A stretch of 14,324 bases of DNA from NCBI GenBank assembly GCA_018262455.1, contig JAGSPR010000135.1:1-14324 (forward strand), written 5' to 3'. Made by a program: the position numbers and the translations under genes. Origin of the DNA: Deltaproteobacteria bacterium. Lineage in GTDB: Bacteria; Myxococcota; Polyangia; Haliangiales; Haliangiaceae. How positions within the stretch are numbered: the first letter of the stretch is position 1; each line of letters begins with the position of its first letter. The notes beneath the pieces are model-generated. The model worked only from the letters and a program-made list of their open reading frames with translations, did not search any database and had not been told where the DNA came from. Of this stretch, positions 1 to 8,183 are shown one piece after another.

Positions 1-1
1 C

Positions 2-3000
2 AGCTGCGGCGGCGCGATCAACGCCGGCACCGGCCGCTACGCGTTCACCCCGACCGACCCGGTGACCACGCCGTGCAACGTCTCGGTCCAGGTCTGCGAT
101 AGCGGCGCGCCGCAGCAGTGCGCGACCCAGACGACCGCGGTCACCGTGACCCTCGTCAATGACCCACCGGTGATCACGAGCACGGCGCCGGCCACCACGA
201 CCAAGCTGGTGCAGTACGTCTATGGCGCGACCGCGACCGATCCGGATGTGCCGACGCAGACGCTGACCTGGTCGCTCGGCGCGGCCGACAGCTGCGGCGG
301 CGCGATCAACGCGAGCACAGGCCGCTACACGTTCACGGCGAGCAACTTCACGCCGTGCATCGTCGCGGTGACCGTCTGCGACAGCGGCGCCCCGCAGCAG
401 TGCACCTCGCAACAGACCAACGTCACCATCGAGTCGTGCCAGCTGGCGATCGAGACCGGCACACCTCAGACCGCGGTGGTCAACACGGCCTTCGCCGATC
501 CGCTCGCGGTCGTGGTCACGGACGCCGGCGGCTCGCCGCTCTCCGGCTTCGCGGTCACGTTCTCGACGCCGGCCACCGGCGCCTCGGCGGCCATCACCGG
601 GACCACGACCACGGACGGGACCGGTCAGGTCGGCGTGACCGCGACGGCAAACGGCAACGCGGGCGGCTACACCGTCGCCGCGAGCACGGACTGTGCGGCC
701 GCCCCCGTGACGTTCTCGCTCACCAACCTCGCGGGCGCGGCGGCGTCGATCGCCGTGACCGGCGGCAACAGCCAGTCCGCGGTGGTCACCACGGCGTACG
801 CGGCTCCGCTCGCGGTGACGGTGCTCGATGCCGACGGCAACCCGGTCTCGGGCGTCGCGGTGACGTTCTCGCCGCCGACCTCAGGCGCCTCGGCCTCCCT
901 GTCATCGACGGTCGTGGTCACCGACGGTGCGGGCGTGGCCCAGCCGAACGCGACCGCCAATACCGTCGCAGGTGCGTTCCAGATCACCGCCGCGATCGGC
1001 GGTGCGGTCACCCCGGCGAGCTTCTCGCTCACCAACCTGCCCGGCCCCGCGGCCTCGCTGCAGGTGGTCTCGGGTGACGGCCAGGCGACCCTGGTCAGCA
1101 CCGCATTTGCCGCTCCGCTCGTGGTCGTCGCGCTCGATCAGTTCGACAACGTCGTACCTGGGATCGACGTGACGTTCGTCGCGCCTGGAACCTCACCGAG
1201 CGCCGTCCTCACGCCGAGCAGCTCGGTCACGACCGATGGCAACGGCCGCGCCAGCGTGACCGCCGTCGCCGATGACACCGATGGAACCTATCCGGTGACC
1301 GCCAGCCTCGCGGGTGGCCAGGTCGCCAACTTCGTCCTCACCAACACCCCGATCCCGCCGATCGTGATCGTCGCCGAGTCCGGCGGCTCACAGACCCCGA
1401 CCGTCAACACCGCGTTCGGTGCGCCGCTGGTCGTGCTGGTGACGCAGGGAGGCAGCCCGTTGGCAGGCGCGGCCGTGACGTTCTCTGCACCGTCGACCGA
1501 TCCGACCGCGACGCTCGGCGCGACGACCGCGACGACCGACGCGACGGGCCACGCGCAGGTGACCGCGACGGCGAGCACCGGCGCCGGCGCGTACGTGATC
1601 GTCGCGACGGCCACCAACGCGACCGGGCCGGCCGAGTTCCCGGAGACCAACCAACCCGACGCCGCGGCCAGCATCGTCGCCGATCCGACGTCGACGCCAC
1701 AGACCTCCCAGGTGGGCACGGCGTTCTCCGTCCCGCTGGGTGCGACGGTGCTCGATCAGTTCGGCAACCCGGTGCCCGGCGTCGACGTCACGTTCGCGCC
1801 GCCCGCGTCGGGCGCCTCGGCGACCCTCAACGCGACGACCATCACCACGGACGCGAACGGCCGGGTCTCGGCGACCGCGACCGCGACCGCCGTCGCCGGC
1901 AGCTACACGATCGACGCGACGGCGCCCGGCGTGGTGGGGGCCGCGCAGTTTGCGCTGGCCAATAGCAGTGGCGCGCCGAGCTTCATCACTGTCGTGTCAG
2001 GAACGCCGCAGGTCACCACCGTGGGCACCGCGTTCGGCGCTCCGCTGGTGGCGCGGGTCACCGACGCATCCGGCAACCCCGTTCCGAACACGAGCGTGAC
2101 GTTCACGCCGCCGGCGTCCGGCGCGAGCGCGACGACGAGCGCGGCGACCGCCGTGACCGACGGCAGCGGCTTCGCGCAAGTGAACGCCAGCGCCAACACC
2201 GTCACCGGCAACTACCAGGTGGCGGCCACGATCGTCGGCGGTGCGACGCCGGCGCAGTTCGACCTCGCGAACCGACCGGACGCGCCGCAGACGCTCACCA
2301 TCGACGCGCTGTCCACGCCGCAGAGCGCGCTCGTCGGCACGCCGTACCCGGTGCCACTCCGCGCGGTCGTGGCCGATCAGTTCGGCAACCCGGTGCCGGG
2401 CGTGACGGTGACGTACGCCGCGCCGAGCTCGGAGCCGACCGTCACGCTCTCGACGACCTCCCCCGCCACCGACGCCAACGGCACGACCAGCGTGGTCGCG
2501 GTCGCCGGCACCATGGCGGGGACGTTCCCGGTGACCGCCACGGTGACCGGCGTCGCGCCGGGGACGTTCACGCTCACCAACCTTCCGCCGTCCGTGGGGC
2601 CGGCCGCGATCACGGTCGCCGGCGGTGGTCAGACCACCCTCGCCACGACGGAGTTCCCCGCTCCGCTCGTGATCCGGGTGACCGACGCCAGCGGCGATCC
2701 GGTGGCGGGCGTGGCGGTAAACCTCGCGTTGCCGAGCACCGGCCCCAGCGCGACGGCGTCGACGACCGCGCCGGTGACCGACTCCAACGGCGAGGCCACC
2801 ATCACGCTGACGGCCAACGCCGAGCCAGGCATGTTCGCGGCGATCGCGTCGGCGGCGGGCGCTGCCGCGCCCGTGATGGCGACGTTCACGATCACGCCCA
2901 TCCCGACCACGACGACGATCGAGGCCACGCCGAGCAGCCCGACGATCGACGGTACGGTGACGCTGACCGCGACCGTCGTCAGTGAGCACGGCACGCCCAC

Positions 3001-5035
3001 GGGCATCGTGCACTTCCTGGTCGACGGGCACGACATCGGGACCGGGATGCTCATCGACGGCGCGCTCACGATCACCGTGGACGCGACCACCGTCGCGCTC
3101 GGATCGCACGAGGTCATCGCGACCTTCGACGCGTCTGGACCGTTCGGCGCAAGCTCGTCGGCGACGGCGGTCGTGGTGATCGGCAGCGACTCGGGTTCGC
3201 TGAACGGCGGCGGCGGCTGCGCCATCGGGCGCGACGGCCCCGGCGGCGGCTGGATCCTGCTGCCCCTGGTCGTCGCCCTGTGGATGGGTTGGCGGCGGCG
3301 CGGCAAGCTGGCCTCGAGCACGCTCGCGCTGGTGCTGATCGCGGCACTCGAGCCTTCGGCCCGCGCGCAAGCCACAGAGTCGCCGGGCGCGGCCATCGAT
3401 GTGTTCCGTTCCGCTGCGGCTGGAAGCGACTGGTTCACGCTGGACTCGCTCGACTTCCGGGGACACCTGCGGCTCGCCCTGCGCGGGCTGCTCGAGCCCG
3501 CGCACAATCCACTGGTCAACTACGCAGCCGACGGATCGATGCGCTCGCTCGTGGTGTCGAATCAGTTCTTCATGCACGCAGGCGCGAGCCTCGTCGTGCG
3601 TTCCCGCTACCGGTTCTCGCTCGCTGTCCCGCTCGCGCTGCACCAGGGCACCGAACCCAGCTTCTTCGAAGGGATCCGCGTGGACCCGTCGGGCTCCGGC
3701 GGCGTCGGCGACCTCGCGGCCTCCGGTGACGTGCGGATCCTCGGCCGTTACGGCGATCCCGTCGAGCTCGCCGCCGGGCTCACGGTCCTGTTCCCGACCG
3801 GCTCGCAGGCCGGTTTCCGCGGCGACGGCTCGATGGGCGGCTACCCGCACGTGAACGCGGCGGGCCAGGTCGGCCTGGTCGCGTGGGCCGCCGAGCTCGG
3901 GCTCGCGATCCGGCGCGGCGCGCGCATCGGCAACGTCAACTTCGGCAACGAGCTACGGTTCCGTGCGGCGACGGGCCTGCGGCTGTTGCACGCTCGCATG
4001 CTCGTTGGCCCCGAGCTCTACGGCGCCGCCGATCTCGGCTCGTCGGCCGGCGACCCACGCGAGACCTCGCTCGAGGGCGACCTCGGTGCGCGCTACCAGC
4101 TGGCTGCGGCGTGGGCGATCCGGCTCGGCGTGGGCACGGGCCTGGCGAAGTCACCCGGCATCCCGGACTGGCGCGCGCTCTTGTCGGTGGACTGGAAGCC
4201 AGCGGTTGCCGAGGCTGCCCCGCGCCGTGCTCGGCTTCCGGTGGCTGCCGCTGCGCCGATCGACGGCGATGGCGATGGCGTGACCGACGACCTCGACCCA
4301 TGCCCCGCGGTGCCGGCGGGACCGCACCCCGATCCGGATCGCCACGGCTGCCCGGAGCAAGACCGCGACGGCGACGGTGTGTTCGACCGCGCCGATCAGT
4401 GTCCCGAGGTCGCCGCGACCACACATCCGGACGAGCACAAGCCTGGCTGCCCGGATCAGGACAGCGACGGCGACGGCGTCTACGACTCGGCCGATCTCTG
4501 CGTCGCCGAGACCGCCGGTCGCAACCCGGACCCGGCGAAGTCCGGCTGTCCCAAGCCGGATCTCGACAAGGACAGCGTGCCCGACGACGTCGACGCGTGC
4601 CCCCCGAAGCCGGGCGCACCCGGGCCCGATCCCAAGAAGAACGGGTGCCCGGGCCTGGTCGTCATCACCGGCTCTCAGATCGTGATCCTCGAGCAGGTGC
4701 AGTTCGCGACCGACAAGGACACGATCTTGAAGAGCAGCTATCCGATCCTGCAGGCGGTGGCCAACACGCTGACGTCGGTGCCAACGATCACGAGCGTGTC
4801 GATCGAGGGACACACCGACAACAAGGGTGCGTCAGCGCACAACCAGGACCTCTCGGAGCGCCGCGCCCAGAGCGTGATGAAGTGGCTGGTCGATCATGGC
4901 ATCGAGGCCGGGCGGCTCTCGGCACACGGCTTCGGCGACACGCGCCGGTTGCAAGACAACGCGACCGCCGCGGGCCGCGCCAAGAACCGCCGTGTCGAGT
5001 TCCACATCGCGGACCCGAACGCCGCGCCGCCGTAG
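2..5035 (+). CDS. Giant Ig-like-repeat / OmpA-family surface protein, 5' end outside window
   Basis: The frame is open from the left edge (codon 1 at base 2), so the true start lies upstream; 1677 residues are visible, ending at TAG. In order: a partial and then a complete cadherin/He_PIG-like module (residues 1-143, with paired Cys); eight Big_1/invasin-type Ig repeats of about 103 residues (146-967); one Big_3_5-like Ig domain (about 969-1062); Gly-rich GGGGC with Cys1073, a hydrophobic stretch (1084-1097) and RRRGK, resembling a MYXO-CTERM tail; a second hydrophobic stretch ending SARAQA; a probable outer-membrane beta domain (about 1125-1400); four Asp-rich type-3 repeats (1421-1552); and an OmpA peptidoglycan-binding domain (1553-1677) with GHTDN (Asp1606) and NRRVEF. 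The OmpA part should anchor the protein to peptidoglycan while the Ig stalk projects outward, as in adhesins. The mid-protein sorting tail suggests either a fusion or two products from one frame. Domain calls are from pattern recognition. Confidence 0.9.
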   Translation, partial: SCGGAINAGTGRYAFTPTDPVTTPCNVSVQVCDSGAPQQCATQTTAVTVTLVNDPPVITSTAPATTTKLVQYVYGATATDPDVPTQTLTWSLGAADSCGGAINASTGRYTFTASNFTPCIVAVTVCDSGAPQQCTSQQTNVTIESCQLAIETGTPQTAVVNTAFADPLAVVVTDAGGSPLSGFAVTFSTPATGASAAITGTTTTDGTGQVGVTATANGNAGGYTVAASTDCAAAPVTFSLTNLAGAAASIAVTGGNSQSAVVTTAYAAPLAVTVLDADGNPVSGVAVTFSPPTSGASASLSSTVVVTDGAGVAQPNATANTVAGAFQITAAIGGAVTPASFSLTNLPGPAASLQVVSGDGQATLVSTAFAAPLVVVALDQFDNVVPGIDVTFVAPGTSPSAVLTPSSSVTTDGNGRASVTAVADDTDGTYPVTASLAGGQVANFVLTNTPIPPIVIVAESGGSQTPTVNTAFGAPLVVLVTQGGSPLAGAAVTFSAPSTDPTATLGATTATTDATGHAQVTATASTGAGAYVIVATATNATGPAEFPETNQPDAAASIVADPTSTPQTSQVGTAFSVPLGATVLDQFGNPVPGVDVTFAPPASGASATLNATTITTDANGRVSATATATAVAGSYTIDATAPGVVGAAQFALANSSGAPSFITVVSGTPQVTTVGTAFGAPLVARVTDASGNPVPNTSVTFTPPASGASATTSAATAVTDGSGFAQVNASANTVTGNYQVAATIVGGATPAQFDLANRPDAPQTLTIDALSTPQSALVGTPYPVPLRAVVADQFGNPVPGVTVTYAAPSSEPTVTLSTTSPATDANGTTSVVAVAGTMAGTFPVTATVTGVAPGTFTLTNLPPSVGPAAITVAGGGQTTLATTEFPAPLVIRVTDASGDPVAGVAVNLALPSTGPSATASTTAPVTDSNGEATITLTANAEPGMFAAIASAAGAAAPVMATFTITPIPTTTTIEATPSSPTIDGTVTLTATVVSEHGTPTGIVHFLVDGHDIGTGMLIDGALTITVDATTVALGSHEVIATFDASGPFGASSSATAVVVIGSDSGSLNGGGGCAIGRDGPGGGWILLPLVVALWMGWRRRGKLASSTLALVLIAALEPSARAQATESPGAAIDVFRSAAAGSDWFTLDSLDFRGHLRLALRGLLEPAHNPLVNYAADGSMRSLVVSNQFFMHAGASLVVRSRYRFSLAVPLALHQGTEPSFFEGIRVDPSGSGGVGDLAASGDVRILGRYGDPVELAAGLTVLFPTGSQAGFRGDGSMGGYPHVNAAGQVGLVAWAAELGLAIRRGARIGNVNFGNELRFRAATGLRLLHARMLVGPELYGAADLGSSAGDPRETSLEGDLGARYQLAAAWAIRLGVGTGLAKSPGIPDWRALLSVDWKPAVAEAAPRRARLPVAAAAPIDGDGDGVTDDLDPCPAVPAGPHPDPDRHGCPEQDRDGDGVFDRADQCPEVAATTHPDEHKPGCPDQDSDGDGVYDSADLCVAETAGRNPDPAKSGCPKPDLDKDSVPDDVDACPPKPGAPGPDPKKNGCPGLVVITGSQIVILEQVQFATDKDTILKSSYPILQAVANTLTSVPTITSVSIEGHTDNKGASAHNQDLSERRAQSVMKWLVDHGIEAGRLSAHGFGDTRRLQDNATAAGRAKNRRVEFHIADPNAAPP
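437..2905 (+). repeat. Eight tandem Big_1-type Ig-like repeats (protein level)
   Basis: Repeat units begin near bases 437, 743, 1052, 1361, 1667, 1979, 2288 and 2603, giving a period of 306-315 bp (102-105 residues). Each shows the same order of motifs: (T/S)PQ...V.TAF..PL, then V.D..GNPV.G..VTF, then P.SGASA, a TD.NG turn, and a closing F.LTN. This is the layout of bacterial Ig-like domain group 1 (invasin/intimin) repeats. The units have diverged in DNA sequence, so they look old rather than recently duplicated. No lysine occurs anywhere in the array. Confidence 0.85.
3206..3307 (+). other. MYXO-CTERM-like sorting signal inside the giant protein
   Basis: The segment encodes Gly4-Cys (Cys at 3218-3220), a short Gly-rich spacer, a 14-residue hydrophobic stretch beginning WILLPL (3251-3292) and then RRRGK. 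The order Cys, hydrophobic helix and Arg cluster is that of MYXO-CTERM tails, which normally sit at the extreme C terminus of myxobacterial surface proteins and are processed by a myxosortase. Here the frame does not stop but runs on for another 576 residues after the lysine. The match is by pattern, not by a model score. Confidence 0.6.
3284..3373 (+). other. Internal Met plus signal-peptide-like segment before the OmpA half
   Basis: ATG at 3284 opens MGWRRRGK followed by a hydrophobic core (LALVLIAAL) and SARAQA, a textbook n-region, h-region and AxA cleavage site. The following sequence reads like the start of a mature outer-membrane OmpA-family protein, which would be 583 residues from this Met. 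The basic residues serve at once as the end of the sorting tail and the n-region of the signal peptide. No Shine-Dalgarno sequence lies directly upstream (the bases before the ATG read gtcgccctgtgg), so an internal start is possible but not supported by an RBS. Confidence 0.45.
4262..4657 (+). repeat. Four thrombospondin type-3-like calcium-binding repeats
   Basis: Four units of about 33 residues follow one another: DGDGDGVTDDLDPCP, then DRDGDGVFDRADQCP, DSDGDGVYDSADLC and the degenerate DLDKDSVPDDVDACP, each closed by a GCP motif. The Asp spacing is that of type-3 repeats, which bind calcium and commonly link a beta-barrel to an OmpA domain in Gram-negative outer-membrane proteins. The fourth unit has Lys and Ser in place of the second DG and may bind metal less well. 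Confidence 0.85.
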
Positions 5036-5036
5036 G

Positions 5037-8000
5037 CTAGTCGAGCTCGTTATCTACGATGTGCCAGCGGATCCCGTTGGCGTGGCGCACCACGCGGGGC
5101 GTCGACGCGGTGATGAGCTCGATCACGACGTGGACGCGGTGAGGGACTCGCGCATCCCGGGTGGTGGTCACGTTGCGCACCGGGCTGCCGAACCGCATCA
5201 CGTCGACCTTGCGCTCGAGGTCCGGGCCGAGCTCGACGCCATCCAGGATCACCTCCGCGCTGGTGCGCGTGATGCGACCCTCGGTGACGGTGAGGTTGCC
5301 GGTCACCGCGATCTCGAGATCGCCGCTGCCATTTTGGCCCCGGTACACGATGTCACGCACGCGCGCCGGGCCTGTTGGGGGCTCCGGGTCAACGACGGCG
5401 ACGCGCGGTTGCGGCCTCGTCGCGCGCGTCGGGGCTGACGAGGTTCGTGCGGCGAGCGCGTCGGCGCGCCGGGCGGAGAGCTCGAGCCGAGCGGCCTCGG
5501 CGTGTTGCGCGTCGACAGCACGCTTGCGATCGGCAAGCTCGATCTCGGCGCGCTTGCGCGCATCGGCGAGTCGGCGCAGCTCGCCGCGGAGCTTGCCGAG
5601 CTCGGCCTCGCTGGCCTTGCGTACATCCGCCGCGACCAGCTCGGCCTGCAGCTTTGCCTCGGCGCGACTGCGGGCGGTGAGATCGCCGGCGGCTTGCTCG
5701 GCCGTGCGCCGGCGTAGCTCGAGCTCCGCGAGGCTGCGCTCGGCCTCGAGCTTGGCCGCGAGCGCGGTGCGCGCTGCGTCCTGGGCCTGATCGCGTTGCC
5801 TGGTCGCTTCGTCCTTGGCGAGCTGGGCATTGCGCGTGGCAACCTCGGCGGCCGCGCGCTGACGTGTCGCGTCGTGCGCGGCGCGTTCGGCCTCGGCTTG
5901 CTGCCGCGCCGCATCGACGACCGCTCGCTCGGCCACCGAGCGCCGGCTCGCGGCGTCCTTCGCGGCGGCTTCGGCCTCGGCGCGCTTGCGTACCGCGGTC
6001 GTGGCAACGGCCTCGGCGGTGGCGCGCTGATCGACGACGGTCGCCAGTGCGGCGCGGGTCTGTTCGAGATCCTGCTTCGCGCGAGCCGCGGCGGCCTCGG
6101 CCGCGATGCGCTTGCGTTCGGCCTCGGCGGTCTCGAGCCGCGCCTTGGCGAGCCGTTCGTCGGCGGCCCGGGCGTCGCCATCGAGGCGCTGTCGGTCGGC
6201 GGCCGCCGCACGATCGCGAGCCCGGTTCGCCTCCTTGACGGCAGCCTCGGCCGCGTCGCGCTCGCGGAGCGCGTTCGCGAGCAGCTCGCGGGCCGGCGCT
6301 TCCTTCGACCGGGCCGCGGCGAGCGCCGCCTTCGCCTTGTCCTCGAACAGCTTGACGTCGGCTGCCTTGCGATCAAGAGCGGCGAGCTGCGCTCTGGCTG
6401 CGCGCGACAGCTGCTCGGCCTCGGCGCGCGCGGCTTCGGCGCGTTGCTTCTCCGCCAGCGCCTCGTGCTGCGCGTGCGCCGCGGCGGCCTTCGCCACCTC
6501 GGCCTCGGCTCTCGCCGCGGCGGCCTCGGCCTTCGCCCCTTCCGCTTCGGCGCGCGCCGCGCTCTCGTTCTTGCTCAGCTCCTTCTGCGTTGCGAGCTGG
6601 GCCGCCTTCGCGTCGGCCTTCGCACGGTCCGCCGTCCGCCGCGCGAGGTCGGCCTCGTCGCGCAGCTTCGCGAGCTCCGCGGCTGCCTGCCGCGCCGCGG
6701 CGCCCTGCTTGTCGAGCTCGCGCCTCGCAGCAAGGTCCTGGGCAGCGATCGCGGCCTTCATGCGCTCGGCTTCGCGCCGCGCCTTGTCGGCGTCCTCACG
6801 CAGCTTCGCGAGCTCCTGCGCGGCCTGGCCCGCCGCCGCGCTCTGCCCGTCGAGCTCGCGCTTTGCTGCGGCCTCCTGCGTCGCCTTGGCCTCGGCCCGC
6901 GCACGCTCCGCCTCGCCCCGCGCCCGGTCCGCTTCGTCGCGCAACCGGGCAAGCTCGGCGGCCTGGCGTGCTGCGTCGCGCTTCGCCGTGGCGTCGGCGC
7001 TGGCATCCTTCGAATCCTTGAGGTCCTTCGCGTCCCGCGCTGCCTTGGCCTCTGCGCGGGCACGCTCGGCTTCGCGCCGCGCCCGGTCGGCCTCATCGCG
7101 CAGCTTCGCGAGCTCCTGATTGGTGGTCTGCTTCGCGGCGTCGCGCTTGGTCGCGTCCTCGCGGCGAGCTCGCTCGGCCTGCTCGCGCAGCATGGCGAGC
7201 TCCTGCTTCGCGCGGTCCGCCTCCGAGGTTGCGGCCTGCCGCGCTGTTGCGTCGCTCGCCGCGGTCTGCTTCAGGCGATCGAGCTCTGCCTGGGCCTCGG
7301 CCATGTCGCGCTTGGCGGCGCGCGCTTCGTCCTTCGCCCGGTCCGCCTCGACGACCGCCGCCTGGCGCGCGGCTTCCGTCGCCGCCTTCATCCGATCCGC
7401 TTCGCGTTGCGCGGTGATCGCCGCGGCGTTCGCCCGCGCCGCCTCGCGCTTGGCAGCGGCTGCCTCGTCGCGCGCTTCGTTCGCCGCCACCCGGGCCCGA
7501 TCGACATCCGCCGTGGTCGCTTGGCCCCGGCGCTTGGCATCGGCGGCCACCTGCTGCGCCGCCGCCGCCCGGTCCGCCTGCTCGGCTGCCGCTTTGCGCA
7601 GGCGCTCGGCCTCGCCCTGTGCCGCCGCTGCCGTCTGCCTCGCCTTCGCCGCATCGGCGATCGCCGCCGCACTCGCCTGCTCCGCCCGCGCTCGCGCATC
7701 CTCGGCCGCCACGCGCGCTCGATCGGCCCGGTCGGCCTTCGCGAGCGCGTCTCCGTCGGTCTTTGCGGGGGCAGGATCGCGCGCCGTGACCGAGACCACC
7801 ACGTCCTTGCCCTCGGTCGTGACGTCGTATCGGCCAGGCCGTGCGAGCGTGACGATCACGCGAACCAGCTGCCCGCCGTCGTCGAGCTGCTGCGCCGCGA
7901 CCGTGCTCACCGCCCAGGTCCCCGGCGTGAATGCGGCCGTGTTCTCGTGCTCGGCCAGGCTCGGGGCGAGCCGCGTCGTCGCGAGGTCGAGCACGACCCG

Positions 8001-8183
8001 GGTCGGCCTCTCGAGCTTGTACGCCGTGAACGTCGGCGTGTCGGTGCTGCGGATGACGATCCGGGTCGCGCCGGCGCGCTCCTCGAAGCTCACCGCGCGG
8101 ATCTCGGTCTTGCGATCCGCAACCGCGAGAGATGGCATGCATAGCGCGAGACAGATCGCTGGGATTGAGATCCGCAAGGTCAT
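5037..8183 (-). CDS. Exported AMIN-coiled coil-AMIN protein, 1048 aa
   Basis: The ATG at 8183 begins a signal peptide (hydrophobic ISIPAICLALCMPSLA, likely cut after AVA at residue 22). The frame could be read from a TTG at 8264, but the signal peptide and a GAGGAG upstream favour the start chosen; an in-frame GTG two codons earlier (8189) is an alternative with a tighter RBS spacing. Residues about 25-135 form an AMIN-type domain (EIRAVSFEE..ATRIVI, then RPTRVVLDL), the module that targets amidases and secretins to the envelope, probably through peptidoglycan. Residues about 140-895 are an Ala/Glu/Arg/Lys-rich coiled coil. After a Pro-rich linker, residues about 942-1048 form a second AMIN-like domain. 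No enzymatic domain is visible. The protein probably acts in the periplasm as a scaffold or tether. The coiled coil could resemble TolA-like helical linkers, but no membrane anchor beyond the signal peptide is seen. Confidence 0.88.
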   Translation of the reverse strand: MTLRISIPAICLALCMPSLAVADRKTEIRAVSFEERAGATRIVIRSTDTPTFTAYKLERPTRVVLDLATTRLAPSLAEHENTAAFTPGTWAVSTVAAQQLDDGGQLVRVIVTLARPGRYDVTTEGKDVVVSVTARDPAPAKTDGDALAKADRADRARVAAEDARARAEQASAAAIADAAKARQTAAAAQGEAERLRKAAAEQADRAAAAQQVAADAKRRGQATTADVDRARVAANEARDEAAAAKREAARANAAAITAQREADRMKAATEAARQAAVVEADRAKDEARAAKRDMAEAQAELDRLKQTAASDATARQAATSEADRAKQELAMLREQAERARREDATKRDAAKQTTNQELAKLRDEADRARREAERARAEAKAARDAKDLKDSKDASADATAKRDAARQAAELARLRDEADRARGEAERARAEAKATQEAAAKRELDGQSAAAGQAAQELAKLREDADKARREAERMKAAIAAQDLAARRELDKQGAAARQAAAELAKLRDEADLARRTADRAKADAKAAQLATQKELSKNESAARAEAEGAKAEAAAARAEAEVAKAAAAHAQHEALAEKQRAEAARAEAEQLSRAARAQLAALDRKAADVKLFEDKAKAALAAARSKEAPARELLANALRERDAAEAAVKEANRARDRAAAADRQRLDGDARAADERLAKARLETAEAERKRIAAEAAAARAKQDLEQTRAALATVVDQRATAEAVATTAVRKRAEAEAAAKDAASRRSVAERAVVDAARQQAEAERAAHDATRQRAAAEVATRNAQLAKDEATRQRDQAQDAARTALAAKLEAERSLAELELRRRTAEQAAGDLTARSRAEAKLQAELVAADVRKASEAELGKLRGELRRLADARKRAEIELADRKRAVDAQHAEAARLELSARRADALAARTSSAPTRATRPQPRVAVVDPEPPTGPARVRDIVYRGQNGSGDLEIAVTGNLTVTEGRITRTSAEVILDGVELGPDLERKVDVMRFGSPVRNVTTTRDARVPHRVHVVIELITASTPRVVRHANGIRWHIVDNELD
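6543..7205 (-). repeat. Five imperfect tandem coiled-coil repeats within the AMIN protein
   Basis: Within the coiled coil a block beginning (Q/A)ELA.LR..A..ARR..(E/D)RA recurs five times, with block starts on the minus strand at 7205, 7118, 6959, 6818 and 6680. Spacings are 29, 53, 47 and 46 residues, so the unit has expanded and shrunk. The DNA word cgcagcttcgcgagctc is retained in three of the blocks, suggesting relatively recent duplication compared with the rest of the coil. Confidence 0.75.

Noticed and set aside
437..2905. Regular repeats considered as a CRISPR array or DNA-level satellite
   Set aside because: The period of about 309 bp is far too long for CRISPR, the units are coding and diverged, and the conservation is at the protein level.
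3284..3307. Frameshift or assembly error joining two genes
   Set aside because: There is no direct sign of an indel: both sides stay in the same frame with coherent protein sequence. It stays a possibility to check by read coverage, not a call.
1997..3850. 617-codon minus-strand frame opposite the giant surface gene
   Set aside because: Arg/Gly/His-rich product with no recognisable domain. The plus frame shows clear Ig-like repeats throughout.
5796..8144. 782-codon open frame on the plus strand, antisense to the AMIN gene
   Set aside because: Its product is a Leu/Arg/Gly/Ala mirror of the coiled-coil codons, with no domain and no RBS. Stop codons are simply rare opposite Ala/Glu/Arg-rich GC-rich genes. 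The minus frame has a signal peptide, two domains and an RBS.
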